A stretch of 64,000 bases of DNA from Macrobrachium rosenbergii (lineage: Eukaryota; Arthropoda; Malacostraca; Decapoda; Palaemonidae): contig NC_089744.1 of assembly GCF_040412425.1 (NCBI RefSeq), positions 39,335,599-39,399,598 of the forward strand, read 5' to 3'. The notes below the pieces were generated by a model. It saw only the letters and a list, made by a program, of their open reading frames with translations, made no database searches and was not told the origin of the DNA. The stretch's first letter is position 1; each line of letters starts with the position of its first letter. Below, one piece after another: positions 23,961-35,700 of the stretch. The position numbers were made by a program, and so were the translations under genes.

Positions 23961-24001
23961 CTGTGCGATGCAATTCAGGGTTGTTGACCTTGTGCCTCCA
24001 T
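23902..24001 (-). repeat. 50-bp tandem duplication in the RNase H of E2
   Basis: Two copies starting at 23,902 and 23,952, both beginning CAGTATCCTCTGTG and both with GCAATTCAGGG and TTGACCTTGTGCC. They differ at several bases. Because 50 is not a multiple of three, the duplication alone accounts for the frame change between the RNase H frame (24,314-23,925) and the methyltransferase-like frame. Confidence 0.85.
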
Positions 24002-25307
24002 CTTTTTTGAGATATGCTAAAGCCGTAGTGCTGTCCGAAAAAAGCGCTCTTACCTTTCCGGTTACCAGGTGTGCAAATTGGTATAGTGCTTCCTCCACGG
24101 CTCTTAGTTCTCGGACACTGATCGATTCCTCCCAATCCGGAGTCTTCCAAAGGCTTTTGGCCTGAAATTCCTCCAGGGTTGCTCCCCAACCCCGATCTGA
24201 GGTATACAGATGTACTTCCGGCACCGGGAGGGACAAGTCTAGACTGGTAGTCAGAAGATCTTCTTCTGACCACCACAGAAGATCCTTGTGGCAGGAATCG
24301 TCCCAGGTTATCACTTCGCTCTCTACTCAGAAGTCCCATCGATTCCCGAGACATACTTGAAGAGCGCGCATCCAGAGACGAGAGCCTGGAATCAGGAGGG
24401 ACAGGGATGACATCCTTCCGAGAAGACTCCTCCACTCGCTCGCTGGTTGGGATCGGTCTGATAAAAAATGTTCCACCTGACTCAGTATGGCCTTGACTCT
24501 GTCTTGTGTCGGGAAAGCCCTCAAAGGACGAGTCTGAATTACTATCCCTAGGAACGTCTTTACTTGAGAGGGGGAAAGAGAGCTTTTTCTCTCGTTTATG
24601 CGAATTCCTAAGGTTTTGCATAGTTCTAAGAGGAAGTCCCTTGCTTTTAAAATCTCTTCCTCGGACGAGGCTTGAATCAGCCAGTCGTCCAGATATCTCC
24701 TCATACGATAGCCCTGGCGATGCATGATCGCTGAAACCGGAGACATTACCCTCGAAAACACCTGAGGTGCCGTAGTCAGCCCGAAGCAGAGGACCTTGAA
24801 CTGGAAAATCCTGGATGGACCCGAGAAACGATGGAATCTCCGTGATTCCCGATGAATGGGAATCTGGAGATATGCGTCCTTGAGGTCCACCGAGACCATC
24901 CAATCCTCTCTCCGAACTGACCCCAAAACTGCATGTGAAGTCTCCATGTGAAACTTTGTAGGTACTATGAAATGGTTGAGCCCCGAAAGGTCTATAATGG
25001 GCCTCCAAGTACTGTCTGCCTTGGCTGTCACGAATATTTGACTGTAATAGCCTTGGGAAGGGGGAGCTGGTTCGATTGCTCCCTTATCCAGTAAGGACTG
25101 AATCTCTGCTTCCAGGGATATTCCCCTGATGGATAAAGGAGAATAGCTGGGAAGCTGGATTGGAGAACTGGACACTGGAGGGGAAGTCAAGAAAGGAATT
25201 CTGTATCCCTCCCTCAACACCTTCAAAACCCATTCCTCTGCACCCCACTTCTCCCAGTTCTCTATGAAGTGGGTCAGACAACCTCCCAATGGCGCTAACG
25301 AGGGCAA
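23925..25307 (-). pseudogene. Reverse transcriptase and RNase H of E2
   Basis: Frame 25,307-24,327 holds a complete DIRS RT: W-R-P-I-I-D-L-S-G-L-N (residues ~101-111), V-D-L-K-D-A-Y-L (~150-157), G-L-T-T-A-P-Q (~186-192), R-R-Y-L-D-D-W-L (catalytic Y-L-D-D at ~205-208) and a thumb to W-M-R-A-L-Q-V. It ends at a single in-frame TGA, and the same frame continues as RNase H from 24,314 (D-R-G-W-G-A-T-L, then S-D-S-T-T-A-L-A-Y). The protein would copy element RNA into DNA. Apart from the TGA and the duplication downstream, the catalytic residues are intact, so this is a fairly young copy. Confidence 0.87.
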
Positions 25308-25309
25308 TA

Positions 25310-28300
25310 TCTCCTACTTTCGAAAACCCTTCCTACTCGAAGGGGCATTCTGGGAACTTGACAATGGCTTAGATGTAAACCTCACCTTCTTAGGAGATTT
25401 GACTGGCGATCCCGAGCCCGACCTTTTACCGGGTGAGGGAAACCTCGAACCTCTAGGGGGCTTAACGCCTTGTGATGCCACACGGATCATTGCCTGCTGG
25501 GATTCAACTGCAGATGTCGAGGAAACGAAATTAACCATCGCTGAGACGTCTTCCTCCCTGAAAAGGGAGTCAGTGATCGCAAGGGGTGCTCTCGAAAGTA
25601 TTCTCTTATGAATGTTGGGGAAGTGGGGGGGGAAGGTGACTCAGGTAAAGGTCTCTCCTCTTCTTCCCGACAAACGTAGTACATCCAGCTGCGATGTTCG
25701 CCTGATGAGCCAAGCCCATAGATACAGACGTTATAAGGTTGTCGAACAGCACTGGGTCTGACAGCACATACCCATCTCGTTTAAGGAAGCCTACGAGACC
25801 GGAGAGCATCCACATAGAATGCGAAAGGGCCTCCGACTGTCCCCTAAAAGTATCTTCTAAGATAGCTGATTCCCTCAAGGAAATACTTACCTGTCTCGTA
25901 GCTGCAGGTACCCTAGAAAGGAGCGCCTCTACAGATTCATTCAGTGGAACCCTAGACCCAGCCGCAGGATTACCTGCAATACCATATAGTGGTTTCCTCT
26001 TAGGAAGCAGAGTAGAATCCTGTCTTCCTTTTGCTACTGCCAGAGCCAACCGCGCATCCGCCTCCCTCAATGCCTGGTCCACTCTACCGAACCAAGGAAG
26101 TTTATACGATGTCTTTACCACCGCCGGCTTGGTCGAGTATAACTCTTCGAACATGGACTGGTAAGTCTTGTTCGGCTCCACCGCAATCCTGGACTGCGGA
26201 AACAAATGGTGAATGAACTCAATCGTTCGCTTGTATTCGCTGTCTCCTGAATATTGAAAACTCGATTCTGACAGAGGGGGATCGTCATCCACAAAATTCT
26301 CATTTTCATCTTTCGATCGATGTGGAGTGGAGAGACAGAGAGAACCCAACCCCGGCATACCTGAACCTGGAGACCAAGGCCCTACCTCTTCCGAAACCTT
26401 ATTTTCCTTAGCTGTCAATGTGTGTGTGAAACACCTGAGCCAGTCGCAAAGGGCTGCGCTAAACCTGCGTCCTCCCTTATCATACACGAGACCCCCACAT
26501 CAGCTGACCGAGTCATTTGACTCTGTGCCACACCCGCACCGTGCATACCTTCACCTAAGTTACCTACTTTCGTCAAATCTGGTTGCGTAACCCCTAATCC
26601 ACAATAGGAGGATAACGCAGCCAGACTATCTGTCTTAGAACCAGCTGGAGGTACAACCTCCAACCCTAAGTGGGGGAGGCCTGCAATACCACCCTGGACA
26701 GGGGAAACACTCTTCATGAAAGTTCTAGTATCCACAGTCGCGGAAACACCGAATAAAGCCGGATAAGAAATTTGATCCAATGAACCCGGGGGACCCGGCA
26801 CCTGACCCAAAACCAACCCGACACCATATACTCCACCCTTCGTACCTGCGATCTTCTGACCCGGAGGAATAAAAGTCATAGGAGTAGGAGAAGTGAAAGG
26901 AGTCACACCCGGGACCACCACCGGACCCACAATTGCAGGAGTTGGACAGGTCACAGAAACACCAGTCTGTCCCACACTAAGCGTAGTAGTTAACGTTGGT
27001 AATAAGAAGCTGGTTATTGCGGTAACGAACGAGAGATTACTGTCACCTGTGTTGAACAGCTGCGGGTACAAAGAGGAAGATAATCCCGGAGGAACTTGAG
27101 GAACCAATTGTGTTTCTTGCCATATTCTAGAGTGCACTTGCTCCCCACTCGCAATCTTGTTACTCGACCCTTTTGGTCTAGATAACTCCGAAATAGCTAC
27201 CTTCTCCGAATCCGCATGCGGAAGCTCAGAAGCTCAAGAAGTGTGTTGTGTGAATAGGCGAGACACTGTAGGGGGAGCTCCTGGAACTCGAGATTGCGAA
27301 CTTACAGCCGTAGTTATCGAAAGAGGTACCGAAGTGTGACTCGGAAGGAGAGGAGAGGAGTCACGAGAAGGTTGTTTAGAAGGCAAGGAAGGAATGATAG
27401 TATCCGAAACGGGGGGAAACAATGAAAAAGAAGCATTAGAATGAGATGAGGACATCTTTTCCAACGAAAGAAAATAGAATTACTACCACCTTGGTGATCC
27501 AAAAACAAATCTTTTGAAAACTCAGGAAAGTTCTTAATGACATGGTCCCTTATGTTAGAGAAACCTAAATGAAAACATTGTCATACCAGAACTCTGTACC
27601 CTTGAGAAAGGCCTAAGAAATCCGCATTATTCTCTGCCAGATTAAACGGCGTGTTAACCATTGCACTGCCTCCAGATTGGGGATCCGAGTTCGATCCCGT
27701 CGGAAAAGGAACCTTGGACGACGAGGGCGTCTCTAACCTACTGTCTCCCGATCCTATAACTGACTTGTTCGATTTAAATCGGCTAGAATTACTGGAAGGG
27801 AACAATATCTCAGATGGATCAAGGGGGGAAACAGACCTAGGGGGGTTGAAATCAGAACCCGAGGGAAGTTTACCTTGGAACTTCTCCTCCAGTACCCTAC
27901 TTTGAGATCCCTAACCATCTTTGTCTCTCCTAAAACTAGTTTCTGATCACCACTTACTCTTTTAGGGAAAAAGGGGGAATCTGCTGCTAACACTGTCTGC
28001 TCCACGCCAGGGGAGCCGGCAGATTCTACCTTTTTGGCCTGTGGATCTCCATAACCCCCAGCACCCGTTAGGGCTGGTTCAGAACAGACAGGGGAGCTGA
28101 AAAAGAAAAATTAGCACTTTGTTCCCTATTACTAATTTCCCTACTTTCGTTCAATTTCTCCATTAAGTTTGAAAACAAACTAGTCATACTTGATGACAAC
28201 CTATCCTCTAATTTCCTAAAAGGTACAGACTCCAAATCCTCAGATTCTTCAACTTTAGGTTCAATGGGTAACTTGTGTTTACTCTTAGAAGCTAACGAGT

Positions 28301-28559
28301 TTCTGTGCTTGACGTAAGCTTCCATCTGGTCGTTCGACCAGTCCCTACATTCATCACATCTCTTATCTACACTACACAGAACTTTCCTACATCTAATGCA
28401 TAGAGAATGTCCATCATGTTTGAGAGTACTCATCCTTCTTTTGCAGGCTGAGCAAGATCGAAGCTTTTTCTCTACATCTCTGGGTTGATCGGGGGGCGAG
28501 GAAGCCGAGGATGGTTTCAGGTTGGTGGAGGAAATCTTGTCTTTAGCCGTGGAGTCCAT
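25310..28559 (-). pseudogene. Gag-like ORF1 of E2
   Basis: Starts at an ATG at 28,559. The N-terminal region is a Cys/His-rich module (C-S-A-C-K-R-R-M, H-S-L-C-I-R-C-R, C-D-E-C-R-D-W) consistent with two or three zinc-binding knuckles, shared with E1 and E3. Further pieces: 27,805-27,581, 27,464-27,234, 27,137-26,415 (Pro/Gly/Val-rich) and 26,487-25,606, a 293-codon C-terminal frame. A 25,684-25,314 tail leads into RT. It probably packages element RNA. Stops and shifts break it into at least five parts. Confidence 0.7.
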
Positions 28560-28649
28560 AATTACAGCCGAAATCGTCAATGTCTCAGGTATCCAACAAT
28601 TCCAAAGAGAAGTCCAAAACGTAATCCAAAGTAAGCCAAGGTCAATTAA

Positions 28650-28930
28650 ATCACTCTCACAACCTATGTGGGGGGGTCGGGCTGAGAGACCAATAAAGTT
28701 TGCTACCAACAGGATGCGTCCTGTCAGGCGAGCAAACAAAATGCGATTGAAAAGGAGGGGGAGTTCCTGCTGACCGGTGCAGATAGCAGGGTTGCCATCG
28801 GTGGTTTACCTGCAGCGTTGGTAATGCTGGCAGTTAAAATTTTTTAACAATGTAGTTAAATGAGTGGGGTTCTGTTCGGGCTGGTCAGGTGACCAGGGCT
28901 AATTCAGGTGTTCAGGGAGTGTATTGCAAT
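28650..28930 (-). repeat. 5-prime ITR of E2
   Basis: Inverted counterpart of 21,497-21,692. The outer end (TTCAGGGAGTGTATTGCAAT) differs from the 3-prime end by lacking the GTAAGT, and is matched by the second half of the internal complementary region. Confidence 0.85.
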
Positions 28931-29702
28931 TTTATAAGTAATAAAAGTCATGGTACATCGTTTGTTGTAAAGGGGCAGAGAAAGTACTGAACTGCTTCCT
29001 GTAAGTATTAAGGTTGTCAACAAGCGAGCATCTTGGTGGTTCAAGTAACTTATATCAATACTTGAAAATTCAACTTTTCACCTACTTTACAAAGTATTGT
29101 AACACAGGAGATAAACCAAGAGATACTGCAATCTGCACTTATACAGTACAACACTTTCAAACAAGCACAGTATTACTCAACTTCTGATCATCTAAAACAA
29201 GGCTTTAGAGACACTATTCCTAAATAACTTTTAAGAAAATAATTGGAAAACCCATCTGGGATTTCACCATCCTGTCTATTTTATCTAGGGCATTTTTAAT
29301 GATCATGACCACTGAGTGAAAAGCAAGGCTGATGATAAGTATTTCATGATGGTGAGAATAATGAAGTACTTCAACCTAGTGCTGTTTAGCATAAACTGCT
29401 ATATGTAGTAGCTCGCTTTTGATCATACAGATGACGAGTGGCTTCTGTCAACTTACTAGGGCAGGATAATTGATCTGCTACATCCTAAGACAAACAAATT
29501 AAATTAACCCACCAAAATTAGGACCAAGTTATTTGTTAGCTGGTGGATCTACCGCTTCCTATTCACTGAGCTGTACTCTTCAACTAAATGCCCTCTGTTC
29601 CTTGTATCTAAATAGACATTAAACTGACATTTCATCAGTCTTTATATTGAAAAGTTCAAATCTAAATAAACATCTAATAAATAATTAAGAGACAAATCTT
29701 AC
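28931..29702 (-). other. USP24 intron sequence between E2 and exon 6
   Basis: AT-rich intronic DNA. I see no gene, repeat or RNA feature in it. Confidence 0.5.
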
Positions 29703-29937
29703 CAAGTTTGTAGAGCACAACTGATGTATGAAAGCATAATAATCTGGTGAATATACATCTCGATTTTTCAAGAAAGTAAGATTTTCCTGCATTATTGCTG
29801 AAAGTATTCTTGGTGGCATGTGTTCTCTGAACATTCCCTGTCTCTCTCCTTGCTGCAGAAGATGAGTTAATTCACACAAGCTTGTTCTTGCTCTTCTTTC
29901 AATGCTGCCTCCAGTCATAGACAAGCTTTTTCTAGCA
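29703..29937 (-). CDS. USP24: USP24 exon 6 of this window
   Basis: 235-nt exon read from 29,937 to 29,703. It begins with one base that completes a Ser codon from exon 5 and ends in phase 0. The acceptor is TTTTCTCTCATAG and the donor is TTG followed by GTAAGA. The peptide includes L-T-H-L-L-Q-Q-G-E-R-Q-G-M-F, P-R-I-L, E-N-L-T-F-L-K-N-R-D-V-Y-S and D-Y-Y-A-F. The human USP24 segment K-N-R-D-V-Y-S-S-D-Y-F at the same place in the protein makes the orthology clear. The first ~25 residues are a basic, Ser-rich linker. Confidence 0.92.
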
Positions 29938-31499
29938 CTATGAGAGAAAATTGTAAACAAAATAGTTTGTAATACTTTTTTAAACTACTTTACAAAATGT
30001 TATGAAATAATACGCCACACATAATTTTCAATAGCCATTGAAAATTCCAAGAAAAAATAAATCTTGCAAATTCAAATCCAACCAAGTTTTTTGGATAAAA
30101 TACAGTTCGTAATATCCTGTTATAATACATAGCATTAGGAAATTATATCAATTACACAATTTTTAATTTTCAATATCACTGCAAAATACAAATGATCTTG
30201 TAATTTAAAATTAATGCAATTATAATAACCTGTAGTCAATTTTTAGTAAACTTGGGCATTAATATAATTCACAAGACAGTAAATTACATAAAAATGCATA
30301 TACAAACAGGTTGTAACATTTGTATAAATGAAAAAATTGCAGGCTTCATTTACTATGACTAGTTATACTTGCATGAATAATTTTAGTGCAACATATACAA
30401 TGATCTCTTAAAAATTAACCTGTTCTTCATTTATTTTGTGGCCAAGTATAAATCAGTACTTTACCCTACAAATAAGGATGCTCACTTAACCTTGATTAAA
30501 TTAGCAAAAAAAAAAAAAAAATTTTTTTGCTTAAGTTAGCCTCTAATGATGAAATACTATGCAATGTATTGAATACCTGATTAGTTGGGTGTACCTGTAC
30601 TTCAAACACTAATGCCCCATCTAATATATAAATGAAAAACCCCTTCTCTCTCATTTTTCTGATACATGAGGAGTAATTAAAAATAACCATATTATTATTG
30701 TAAAAACAACTATGGCAACAAACACTGCCTGCTTCATTATAATTTTTTAAGGCAGCTGGAACGCTCAACATCCCTACCTTTCCATTGTGCTAAATAAAGT
30801 GGAGTATATGTATCTCTTTGTGGTTCTTGGGACAATCAAGGTGTTAACCAATAATCTCACTGTGCTGGTTGTTCCATATTTTAGGTATCATGTGCTTCTA
30901 TGGTCTTGATCTGATTTTCCTTACTAAAAAGTATACTTACACACACTTTCCTGTGTTTCCTTATTATACATTGTTACTTGTTTATTAATCTGTTTATTCA
31001 CTGTCATTAACTAATTAATGGGTCTACATTTTATTTCATTTACTATTCATTATTCTATAAAACAAATACCATTTATTTTATAAAATTGTTATTGTTATAA
31101 TGAAACAACAGGGCCATGAACTTATTTAGGAAGCTTCAACAGAACAAACTGTCAATATGGGAAAAAATACAAATTGAAAAATTCAACAAGGGAAAAATCT
31201 GATTAAAGTATAATAAAAACAAATAACAGCAACATATCAGACCTATTTAGGTAATCTGGCATTGCAACAATGTAACATTTTATTTGGATTATCTTTCAAA
31301 GTAATGCATATTTTAAAATTAAGAAAAACATTTTCTACAACAGGCAGAGTGAGTTATAAGAATATCAGTACTTCAAAAAAACTTACTAGTTCACCCAAAG
31401 AGACATCTATAAAAAAACAAATAAAAATTAATAAATCCCATGAGCAAGTTGATCACTTTGTATGATTTATTCTTGAACTGGCTGACAGTGGTATTATTA
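29938..31499 (-). other. USP24 intron sequence, nothing recognised
   Basis: Very AT-rich DNA with a poly(A)/poly(T) tract near 30,506-30,528. Short open frames lack motifs. No mobile element ends or RNA genes were seen. Confidence 0.45.
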
Positions 31500-33828
31500 A
31501 CACTCTAAGATGGTAGTTTGCACAAAATGTGACCATCTTACATGAAGTTGCAGCACTTTTCTTAAGAGCACAAGTTTGATATCCTAGGTGCCTGACTAAT
31601 AATATTAGTTTTGTTGCTTCTGCCAGTACTGTTTCTAATATTGCTAGGTCTTTCCTCTAGGATGGCAGCCAGAGTTGAACAGCATACTCTAAATGGTGTC
31701 TAGTTAATGTACAGTTAGTAGTGTCTCCTTTTTTCCTGAGGTAAATGGACTTTTAAAGTATCATGGCATTTTCTAGGCTTTCTTTCCAACTTTCATGCAT
31801 TGCCCAGAAAGTGGCAACTCACTCCTAAATATTTCTCTTATTAAAAAGTATACCTGTTTGCCAAGTAGGTCAAGCTTTAATTACCAAAGTGCATGATTAC
31901 TTTGGTATCTGCCATTTACTGAAATTCAACTATTTTTACGAGTCTTCTTGCAACTGTTTTATTATGGTATCAATATCATCACTGATGCCCAATTTTGTGT
32001 CATAAGCAAACTTGTTTATTATTTAGGTAATGTATGTAGACAAGGAAGAGCAAAGGATCACACACCAATCCCTGATGCAAATTGTGACATTTTGTTAAGA
32101 GGATGTTTTATTGTTGACAATTCTTTGTTTCCATTGTTCGTCAATCTTTCATCCAAAATCCTACTTCATCTGTGATACCTACACATTTCACTTTTGCCAT
32201 TAATCTTTATTTAGTACCTAATCAAATACCTTCTGGAAATTCTGAGGGGAGACCTACTACTCTACTTGTTATGGTAGAAGTTTCAAATGTTGGTTAAGTA
32301 AGATCCTCCATTACACAATCTATGCTTGCTATCTGGAATTAGACTGCTTGATTCTTAACGGCTCATTATGTCCTCTACTATGATAAATTCTGGTGTCTTC
32401 CCAGGAATTGAAGTCAGGCTGATAGGCCTATAGTTCCCTGGTTCATTCCAAGAACCCTCCTTGAATATGGTTGAATTATTTTATAGTTTCCAATCCTGCA
32501 CTTCTTTCCTTTGCTTCAAAGATGCTTGGTAAATGTCACATAGGTGAACAGCAGTTTTTTCTTCTGCTTCTAAGATCATCCTCTGGTGGCATCTACCTGA
32601 ATCTTGGGACTTAAGCTCAACTATCTTATTTTCATATTTGTTACTGCTCCTGTTCAGTAATGGAAATGTATGTATTTAGTATATCTGTCATGCTTGCATC
32701 ACTTGTTACTGCTCCTGTTCAGTAATGGAAACGTATGTATTTAATACATCTGCCTTGCTTGCATCACTTCTTTTAAATATCATATTAAACTTGACTGATT
32801 TTCTGCTGTTCAAATGTGGAGAAAATAAATACTCTTGGATTTCCACAAGCCCTAGGCACCCACTTGTCTTTGTCTTCTTGCTCTGCTTTTTAATAAATTT
32901 GTTCCACTTTCTTGCACTTTTTATGTAACCTGTTCCTGTCTCTGTTGATCATTGTATAACAGTTTAACAGCTTCCTGTCTGCCTTTGATTGCTTTAGCAA
33001 TATGCCTTCTAAACCATCATGGCTGTTAGATCTACTGTAGTTTGAGGTTATTTGCCTCTGATGGGCATATAGCTGATTATGACTGATAGCCATATTTGCT
33101 ATAATTAGATTTCATACTTCAAGGTCATTTGTTGGTATACCTCACACCCTACTAAAATCTATGTTTTTGGAAGTTTAGCGATGTCAATTTTTTTATTCTT
33201 GAAAAGGCTGTTTCTATTTCAAACAGAATTATACTTTGGTTGTGTTTTACTAATTTTTTTTCCCATAACTTTGTATATCACACTGCTATCTAAGGAAACT
33301 ACCAAATTTAAGGTATTACTCCCCTTGTTAGTTTGTCTACCATATTAGATATTCCTTGGTGGCAAAGTCAATTAAATGTATACATCCACATTTGTGATCC
33401 CTGCATTTCAGTGATAATGACCAACTTATTACTGATATTGCTGCTTAGACTAAGGTATAAGATGTCATCTTTTTCAGCACACTGATGGGGAGGTTTATAT
33501 ATGAAATATACATTCACCTTAATTTTAAGTTTGCTTATATATGAAATATACATTCAACTTCTTTTTAAGTTTGTTTCCACCAACCACCAGTATTTTATGT
33601 TCTCTCTCTAGTCTACAAGTAACTTGATTCCAGTATTCCAAACACACAGCAATATACCTCTTACATCCCTTCCAAATCTTTCTTCCTTAAACATTATATA
33701 CTGATAAACTGAATTCCCCCTCAAATTCTCTACTATTGGCATGAATCTAGGATTCTGTGAATATAACTATTTCATCATTCTCAGCTACCATTATCACTCT
33801 TAAATGAGTCCATTTATTTTGTAATAAA
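31500..33828 (-). pseudogene. CR1/jockey-like LINE remnant (main part)
   Basis: Highly decayed but readable on the minus strand across frames. In order: an endonuclease-like segment near 33,550-33,380 (V-Y-F-I-Y-K-P-P, then V-I-I-T-E); a linker; N-Y-R-P-I-S-L-T-S-I-P-G-K near 32,440-32,400 (RT motif); L-V-C-D-P-L-L-F-L-V-Y-I near 32,065-32,030 (normally P-Q-G-S-V-L-G-P-L-L-F); Y-L-G-V-S near 31,830; and L-E-Y-A-V-Q-L-W-L-P-S near 31,680 with L-A-I-L-E-T and A-T-K-L-I. This order is typical of CR1/jockey-type non-LTR polymerases. Many stops and indels show an old insertion. Element E3 has been inserted into it. Confidence 0.65.
32642..32772. repeat. 65-bp tandem duplication in the LINE remnant
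   Basis: TGTTACTGCTCCTGTTCAGT and the 45 bases after it occur twice in direct succession with a few differences. Confidence 0.8.
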
Positions 33829-34180
33829 ATGATATTTTAATGATAAAATAAAGTTTGTTCATACTTACCTGGCAGATATATATATAGCTGTATTCTCTGA
33901 TAGTCCGACAGTATTTCAAAACTTACGACACACGCAGTGGGAGATCAGGTGGTTAGTACCCATTCCCGCCGCTGGGAGGCGGGTATCAGGAACCATTCCC
34001 ATTTTCTATTCAGATTTTCTAGTGCCACTGTCTCCTGAGGGGAGGTGGGCGGGCACTATGAATATATATATCTGCCAGGTAAGTATGAACAAACTTTATT
34101 TTACCATTAAAATATCATTTTGTTCATGAGACTTACCTGTCAGATATATATATAGCTGACTACCACCATTGGAGGTGGGT
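33829..34180 (-). repeat. 3-prime ITR and internal complementary region of E3
   Basis: The outer 33,829-33,880 is inverted at about 34,064-34,116, followed by the complement of the 5-prime outer end. Read on the minus strand the ITR contains TCTGCCAG then GTAAGTATG, a near-consensus 5-prime splice site. Confidence 0.85.
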
Positions 34181-34535
34181 ACAGACAGAATAGGATTTAG
34201 GAAACACAATACATGTAGGTGAAAGATACCTTGGTTCCTTACCTGTTAGCAGAGCTGACTTCGTGATTACTGTCACCCAAGTCCGCTTCTGCTTAACTAG
34301 AGTCTCCAGCAAGGGTGTGACCTGTATAGCTGGTGAGTTCTAGATGATCTGTCAACGGGGGCGTGACCACAATGTGACTAGACCATATTGACCATACAAT
34401 GAGGGCAAACGAAGTAAAAAACCAACCACCTGACCAAGCCTAACTAAGTTAGGATAACACAACTAAAGCTAACGAGTGGGAAGTCCGCCACAGGCGGTCG
34501 ACCCAACAACCATAAAAACACTATCCAACCATTTT

Positions 34536-35700
34536 CTATAGGATAGGATGAGTGTCATTCCCTGCCCCCAGGAAAGTATCTGCGGAAACGTATGGTCCTA
34601 GCGAGAAGCAGTTCTCATATGTCGTCTTCACATCTCTCAGGTAGTGTGAAGCGAACACAGAGTTGCTACACCAAAATGTGGCACCCAGAATGTTACTGAG
34701 TGACATATTCTTCTGAAAAGCCACTGAAGTTGCAACCGCCCTCACCTCGTGAGCATTGACTTTCAGAAGTTTAAAATCAGTGTCTTGACAGCATGAATGG
34801 GCTTCTTTAATCGTGTCCCTCAGGAAGAAAGCCAGAGCATTTCTTGACATAGGTAAGTCCGGTCTCTTCACTGAACACCATAAATTATCTGAGGGCCTCG
34901 ACTTTCCTTCGTCTTGTCTAAGTAGACTTTGAGAGCCCTAACAGGGCAAAGGACTCTCTCTGGCTCTTGAACTAGAATCTCAGCCATACCCTTGATTTCG
35001 AAGCTCTTGGGCCAAGGGTTAGACGGGTTCTCGTTTTTCGCTAAAAAAGTAGGACTTAAAGAACAAACTGCGTTATGTCCTTTAAAGCCTATATGTCTAC
35101 TAAAGCCTTGAAGTTCGCTAACCCTCTTCGCAGTTGCTAGAGCGGTTAGAAAAATAGTATTTCTGGTAATGTTCCTCAATGTTGCAGAACGAAGAGGTTC
35201 GAAAGGACTGGACATCAGGAACCGTAACACTACATCTAAATTCCAAGAAGGAGACCTTTGCCGAGGCACCATAGAGGTTTCGAATGATCTAAATAGATCG
35301 TGAAGGTCTTTGTTGTTAGACAGATCCAAGTTTCTGTGCCTAAAAACGGATGATAGCATACTCCTATAACCCTTGATAGTCGGGACCGCTAGTTTGACTT
35401 CACTCCTCAGAAACAAGAGGAAGTCTGCTATCTGACTCACAGAGGTCGTGGTAGAGGAAATGCCCTTCTTTCTACACCATCTCCTAAAGACGGTCCACTT
35501 CGATTGGTACAAATTACTGGAAGAGAATCTTCTGGCTCTGGCAATAGCTCTCGCCACTGGTCTAGAAAAACCTCTCGCTCTGGCCAGCTTCTCGATAGTC
35601 TGAATGCAGTTAGACTCAGAGCGGGGAGGTTTTTGTGGTACCTCTCGAAGTGGGGTTGTCTGAGTAGATCGACTCTCATGGGCAGAGTTCTCGGAAAGTC
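34536..35700 (-). pseudogene. Tyrosine recombinase of E3
   Basis: Frame 36,115-34,868 is a plausible recombinase from about residue 140. It has Y-Q-S-K-W-T-V-F-R-R-W-C, F-L-L-F-L-R-S-E, W-N-L-D-V-V-L-R-F-L, A-L-A-T-A-K-R-V-S-E-L (first catalytic Arg) and L-C-P-V-R-A-L-K-V-Y-L. A frameshift near 34,880 moves to the frame 34,871-34,536, which holds N-A-H-E-V-R-A-V-A-T-S (H-x-x-R) and F-A-S-H-Y-L-R-D-V (catalytic Tyr). All catalytic residues are intact, with only one evident frameshift in the catalytic domain. It would integrate the circular cDNA. Confidence 0.87.

Larger units (their letters stand above)
21458..28930 (-). mobile_element. DIRS retrotransposon E2 in the USP24 exon 6-7 intron
   Basis: A 7.47-kb element. 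The ITRs share CACCTGAATTAGCCC and TAACTGCCAGCGTTACCAAC-type sequence (21,497-21,692 and 28,742-28,905). The internal complementary region at 21,730-21,835 joins the complement of the right outer end (to ATGAAAACTTCAT) directly to the complement of the left outer end (ATTGCAATACACTCC), which fixes the element ends at about 21,458 and 28,930. Minus-strand order is zinc-finger gag, RT, RNase H, methyltransferase-like and tyrosine recombinase. It is the most complete pol in the window, broken mainly by one stop, one 50-bp duplication and a few frameshifts. Confidence 0.9.
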
